A program made the position numbers and the translations under genes. A DNA stretch of 64,000 nt from Clostridium sp. 12(A). GTDB taxonomy: Bacteria; Bacillota; Clostridia; Lachnospirales; Lachnospiraceae. How positions within the stretch are numbered: position 1 is the stretch's first letter; every line of letters starts with the position of its first letter. Shown in pieces: positions 61,019-64,000 of this stretch. Below the pieces are notes generated by a model, which was not told the DNA's origin, did not search any database, and saw nothing but the letters and a program-made list of their open reading frames with translations. The stretch lies in contig JAGI01000002.1 of NCBI GenBank assembly GCA_000526575.1, positions 1,674,001 through 1,738,000 on the forward strand. The letters are read 5' to 3'.

Positions 61019-61696
61019 TTATTTACCTACTATTTTACCAGCGGAATTCAGAGAAGCAACACGTTTTCCACTTAAAAATAGTTTCCATGCTTTGACTGTT
61101 CCATCATATCCTGAATGCCCGGCGGTATCTTTTTCAATGGTATATCTATTATCTTTTTTGCTAGTAAACACACCAGATTTTTTATTTTTTGGTGTATTTC
61201 CGTTTTTATCCGTAAATTGACCTAAATCGATTTTGTCGTTAGAACCACTAACTTTAACTTTGTTAGATACAGAATCAGCAGCATCTTTCGCTTCTTGTTT
61301 CGCAGAAGTTTTTAACCAATTATGAAAAGTGTCATAAGCCCAAGTTCCGGCCGCATAACCTACCGCGCCAATAACTATAACACCAGTAGCTAATAAAGCA
61401 ACTTCACCTAGACCGGGAACAAAATAGACTGCAACAATTCCTGGTCCTGCCATTAGTGTAGTAGAAGATTTGTTTTGATTACTTTGCTTAACTAAACTCT
61501 TTTCAGGAGTTGTTGCATTAAGTAAATCAGTAAATTCTTTTTGTGAAAAATATTTACCGTTTACGTAGATATAATCATTGGCATTAATTGTTTCAATGCT
61601 TAGTGTGGTTGTATTACTTGCAAAAGCAGTAACATTTGTGCTCATTAACATAACAAATGCAAGTAACAGTGTCAACAACCTTTTTGTCTTTTTCAT
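61019..61696 (-). CDS. Small secreted toxin-like protein (polymorphic-toxin C-terminal domain)
   Basis: About 225 residues; start at 61696, AAGGGGG 5 nt away. Signal peptide 1-26 (LLTLLLAFVMLMSTNVTAFA). A hydrophobic Gly/Ala/Val-rich segment (~85-115, VPGLGEVALLATGVIVIGAV) may insert in membranes. The basic C-terminal ~60 residues (KNKKSGVFTSKKDNRYTIEK, then HSGYDGTVKAWKLFLSGKRV and ASLNSAGKIVGK) resemble Ntox21-like polymorphic toxin tails (H-----WK-F--gKr-asld--GK). An immunity candidate is directly downstream. Confidence 0.6.
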   Translation of the reverse strand: MKKTKRLLTLLLAFVMLMSTNVTAFASNTTTLSIETINANDYIYVNGKYFSQKEFTDLLNATTPEKSLVKQSNQNKSSTTLMAGPGIVAVYFVPGLGEVALLATGVIVIGAVGYAAGTWAYDTFHNWLKTSAKQEAKDAADSVSNKVKVSGSNDKIDLGQFTDKNGNTPKNKKSGVFTSKKDNRYTIEKDTAGHSGYDGTVKAWKLFLSGKRVASLNSAGKIVGK

Positions 61697-61741
61697 AAAA
61701 ACCCCCTTCAATTCTGTGTTTTTTTGATAGTCACATGGAAA

Positions 61742-61770
61742 ATTATACCATATTTTTTATATATTGTCAT
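61742..61770 (-). promoter_or_regulatory. Sigma-A promoter of the toxin-like operon
   Basis: ATGACA (61770-61765), 17 bp, TATAAT (61747-61742) on the minus strand, 46 nt before the ATG. 61771-61979 holds no gene. Confidence 0.65.
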
Positions 61771-61979
61771 CTTAATAAAAGTTATGTATACCTACTTATT
61801 AATCAGCATTTTATTTACTCATTACTTCTTCAATGTACTCTTCCTTTACTGGCAGTAATTATGTATTGTTCTCACTTTACTATTAATACTTTGTGAGGTA
61901 TACACTTCCGTTTAGTATGTGCTAAAAGTGGATGCTGAAAGATTTAACTGATAAGATCACTGGTGTTTTTTTATAAAAT

Positions 61980-62019
61980 AGCCTTACGAAATTACAAATA
62001 AAATGTCGATTAGAAATAG
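61980..62019 (+). repeat. 40-bp direct repeat, copy A
   Basis: AGCCTTACGAAATTACAAAT onward through AAAATGTCGATTAGAAATAG; 38 of 40 bases match copy B at 63148-63187. The T-rich 15-20 nt before are also similar. Confidence 0.85.
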
Positions 62020-62055
62020 GCTCTATTTATTATTTATTACTTTTCAAAATCCTTA

Positions 62056-62084
62056 TTGACTTATACTAATTATTGTGTTACATT
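62056..62084 (+). promoter_or_regulatory. Sigma-A promoter of the cold-shock gene
   Basis: TTGACT (62056-62061), 17 bp, TACATT (62079-62084). It leaves a ~115-nt leader. Confidence 0.65.
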
Positions 62085-62112
62085 AAAATAGTATTTTAAT
62101 AAAGTCTTGATT

Positions 62113-62164
62113 TCGCATATATTGGTAAGTCATTATTCTATTGATGATTTACTTATATATGCGA
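62113..62164 (+). promoter_or_regulatory. Long stem in the cold-shock gene leader
   Basis: Arms of 21 nt (62113-62133, 62144-62164) pair with three mismatches around an A/T-rich loop, TCGCATATAT at the base. Cold-shock mRNAs often carry temperature-responsive leaders; this is a candidate. Confidence 0.6.
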
Positions 62165-62210
62165 TTTTTAGTTTTAGCTAATATAAATTTAATTTAAGGA
62201 GGTATCTTTC

Positions 62211-62411
62211 ATGAATAAAGGTACTGTAAAATGGTTTAATTCACAAAAAGGATTTGGTTTTATCAGCGATGGACGAGGCACAGAATATTTCGTTCATTTC
62301 TCAGGTCTTGCTATGGACGGTTATAAATCATTAGAAGATGGACAATCTGTAACATTTGATATTGCAGAGGGTAATCGTGGGCCACAGGCCGTTAATGTTT
62401 GTCTCGCATAA
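62211..62411 (+). CDS. Cold-shock protein (CspA family)
   Basis: A 66-residue single cold-shock domain. RNP1 is KGFGFI and RNP2 FVHFSG, following GTVKWFNSQ; the end ANGP-type linker reads [10 protein letters not shown]. It binds single-stranded RNA/DNA as a chaperone. AAGGAGG stands 8 nt before ATG. It has its own promoter, structured leader and terminator. Confidence 0.95.
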   Translation: MNKGTVKWFNSQKGFGFISDGRGTEYFVHFSGLAMDGYKSLEDGQSVTFDIAEGNRGPQAVNVCLA

Positions 62412-62422
62412 ACTAAGTGATA

Positions 62423-62452
62423 AAAAGACTGCTCATGAGTGGTCTTTTTTTT
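62423..62452 (+). terminator. Terminator of the cold-shock gene
   Basis: AAAAGAC..GTCTTTT stem with inner GCTCATGAGT pairing and eight T's. Confidence 0.85.
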
Positions 62453-62644
62453 GTTATCTAAACAGAAGCGAAAGAACCATTTCTTAGCTATAAATTATTC
62501 TTAATTCTCTTATATACATCACTTGGAACAATATTTTGATTGCCGAAATTATATTTTATGAATACTGCTTTAAAATAGTGTTCTATACAGTCATAAGATA
62601 TTTTGTTATTCGCATAATCGTAAGAAACATAAGGAGGTCATAAT

Positions 62645-63070
62645 ATGAATTTTATTAATATTAGTGGTAATCTTCATGATAAGCGCATTTTAGATATTAT
62701 CTCCCTTAGTCAGTACATGCCTACGGAAGAAAAAATGAATAGTCTTGCCCACAAATATGAGACAGACGCCGATATTTTTGCTTTTGCCTGTAATGTTAAT
62801 GGCATTCCTTGCGGTGTAATTATTCTGAAGCACCTAATCAATGACGAATATGAAATTATGAGCATTGCTACCAATCCATCTGTTAGAAGTAAAGGGGTTG
62901 CATCAAAACTGATAGCCTTTGCGTCGAAAAATCTCAATTGTAGTATAATAAAAGCTGAAACAGACGATGACTCTATTGGATTCTACCGAAAATGTGGCTT
63001 TCAGATAGTATCCTTAGGTGAAAAATATCCGGACACTGTTCGTTATCTCTGTACCTTCAAATTACCGTGA
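62645..63070 (+). CDS. GNAT-family N-acetyltransferase
   Basis: A 141-residue GNAT. Motif A is seen as IMSIATNPSVRSKGVASKLI (R/Q-x-x-G-x-A type); motif B as DSIGFYRKCGFQIV. The acceptor is unknown; the short single-domain form acts on small molecules or protein N-termini. AAGGAGG lies 8 nt before ATG. Confidence 0.88.
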   Translation: MNFINISGNLHDKRILDIISLSQYMPTEEKMNSLAHKYETDADIFAFACNVNGIPCGVIILKHLINDEYEIMSIATNPSVRSKGVASKLIAFASKNLNCSIIKAETDDDSIGFYRKCGFQIVSLGEKYPDTVRYLCTFKLP

Positions 63071-63147
63071 TTTGCTGTCTTCTTTATATTGATATCTTAC
63101 ACTCGGACTTTCTAAGCATCGCCCATTGCCGGTATTTTTTATATAAA

Positions 63148-63187
63148 AGCCTTGCGAAATTGCAAATAAAATGTCGATTAGAAATAG
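63148..63187 (+). repeat. 40-bp direct repeat, copy B
   Basis: The second copy of the repeat at 61980-62019 with two substitutions (TTGCG for TTACG, ATTGC for ATTAC), 56 nt before tRNA-Val. The pair brackets the cold-shock and GNAT genes. Confidence 0.85.
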
Positions 63188-63243
63188 TCGCTATAACAAC
63201 AATATTGCTTGCCTTTTTCTACTCTTTCAGTTACAATTCCTAT

Positions 63244-63318
63244 ATGGAGACATAGCTCAGCTGGGAGAGCATCTGCTTGACGTGTAGAGGGTCGCAGGTT
63301 CGAGTCCTGTTGTCTCCA
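63244..63318 (+). tRNA. tRNA-Val (anticodon GAC)
   Basis: Acceptor GGAGACA/TGTCTCC; D-arm GCTCAGCTGGGAGAGC; anticodon stem TCTGC/GTAGA around TTGACGT gives GAC. T-arm GCAGG-TTCGAGT-CCTGT. CCA not encoded. Confidence 0.95.
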
Positions 63319-63326
63319 CTTTTCAA

Positions 63327-63367
63327 CCCTGGTATATGCAAGAGATTATTGTATATATCAGGGCTTT
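63327..63367 (+). terminator. Terminator of tRNA-Val
   Basis: CCCTGGTATAT pairs with ATATATCAGGG (one mismatch), then CTTTTG. From 63370 to 64000 no gene or RNA could be supported. Confidence 0.65.
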
Positions 63368-64000
63368 TGCGTTTCCAGATTTATTAATTTTTAATTAAAA
63401 GGCATGAATTTACCCATCAACACAACACGTGATTGCACGAAATATGAAATCTAAAATGATATTGTTTCTTTATTAAGCCCGGCTCCGAATTACCACCCTT
63501 TCCCAGGTGTGCACAGAACAGCGTTTTTGAATTTGACGATACAAAGCCCGATTTTGAGTTTTATAATGAGCGTTGTCATGAATTTTAACATGCGGTAATG
63601 GTCATATATACACCTATCATCTCTAAATCACCCTGATAAAACAAATATACTTTATTCAACTAATGCTTACCTCGAAATCGTGGACAACTCAGCTATCTTG
63701 AAGTTGCCCACTTTCTTTTTATATCCCAATATAGATATCGTCTGGAACAGGATACGACCTATGAGTATATATTAGAAAATCAATATTGATATTTGAAATT
63801 ATAAGGAGTATTATCTCATTAAGATAGTAGAAATAATAACTATCTCATTTCAAAATAATAAATAAAAAAATGACTTAATGCTTCCTTAATGTTCAAAACT
63901 CATACACCATATCCAAACTAATTTCAAGGCAAATTTGCTTACCCCTTATCTTTTATCGTTAAGTGAGCAAATTATCGTTGATTTTCTCTTCATAAGAGTG

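Noticed and set aside
58621-63310. The near-identical 22-nt T-arm segments of tRNA-Pro and tRNA-Val as attL/attR
   Set aside because: The similarity covers the universally conserved T-arm and stops at the acceptor stems, so it is explained by tRNA structure.

Overview
The window looks like a chromosome segment of an AT-rich, anaerobic, spore-forming-type Bacillota, most likely a Lachnospiraceae / former Clostridium cluster XIVa organism. The basis is strong AGGAGG ribosome sites, tRNA genes without an encoded CCA, SPASM radical-SAM maturases, GH9-CBM3c cellulase architecture, many small MarR/TetR/WYL-controlled units and TTGACA-17-TATAAT promoters. The species cannot be named from sequence alone.

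Region 1 (1-9290) is a compact, highly reducing type II polyketide / fatty-acid-like cluster. A leftward operon encodes an acyltransferase, ketoreductase, carrier protein, hotdog dehydratase, active ketosynthase, second hotdog protein, a KS-like chain-length-factor with all three catalytic residues replaced, a KAS III-like protein without the catalytic His, and a second SDR. It runs into a partial gene resembling PEP-utilising enzymes at the window edge. A divergent TetR regulator and GT1/MGT glycosyltransferase share the control region. No enoyl reductase is seen, so an unsaturated (polyene-like), possibly glycosylated product is the simplest prediction.

Region 2 (9.4-17.7 kb) holds ordinary accessory genes: DUF2200, a TPR-Arr fusion, a secreted PPC protein, a double GNAT, a HAD phosphatase, a QueG-like protein, a LysR regulator, a choline-binding-repeat protein and a cupin.

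Region 3 (17.9-24.4 kb) is the most interesting find. It is an apparent RiPP operon made of a DUF6765-like protein, a 52-residue precursor with a Cys-rich tail (five Cys in the last 13 residues), and two radical-SAM/SPASM proteins. A strong hairpin separates the precursor from the maturases. A BlaI/BlaR1-like pair and a small secreted protein lie divergently.

Region 4 (24.9-42 kb) mixes decayed genes (SDR with an internal deletion, WYL remnant, SnoaL-like copies, RhuM remnant) with intact genes. The intact genes include a kinase-like protein, secreted tandem DJ-1 protein, AraC and WYL regulators, beta-helix protein, a DtxR/MarR pair with a shared 19-bp operator and a 73-aa ORF that seems to start at AUU, VanZ, YaaA, Bcp, a deformylase-like protein, a GH9 cellulase lacking a signal peptide, and a TetR/PanE pair.

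Region 5 (42-57.6 kb) has a MarR-controlled heterodimeric ABC exporter with two HlyD-type adaptors, a debris field of IS and RHS fragments, an RNA m5U methyltransferase with about eleven 16-residue charged repeats at its N terminus, a ProX-like deacylase, a diguanylate cyclase, an Xre regulator and PepP.

Region 6 (57.6-64 kb) carries a HAD phosphatase, then tRNA-Pro, a truncated tyrosine integrase, a decayed IS3 element, a small secreted toxin-like protein with candidate immunity genes, a cold-shock gene with a structured leader, a GNAT and tRNA-Val. The layout fits the remains of an element integrated at tRNA-Pro.
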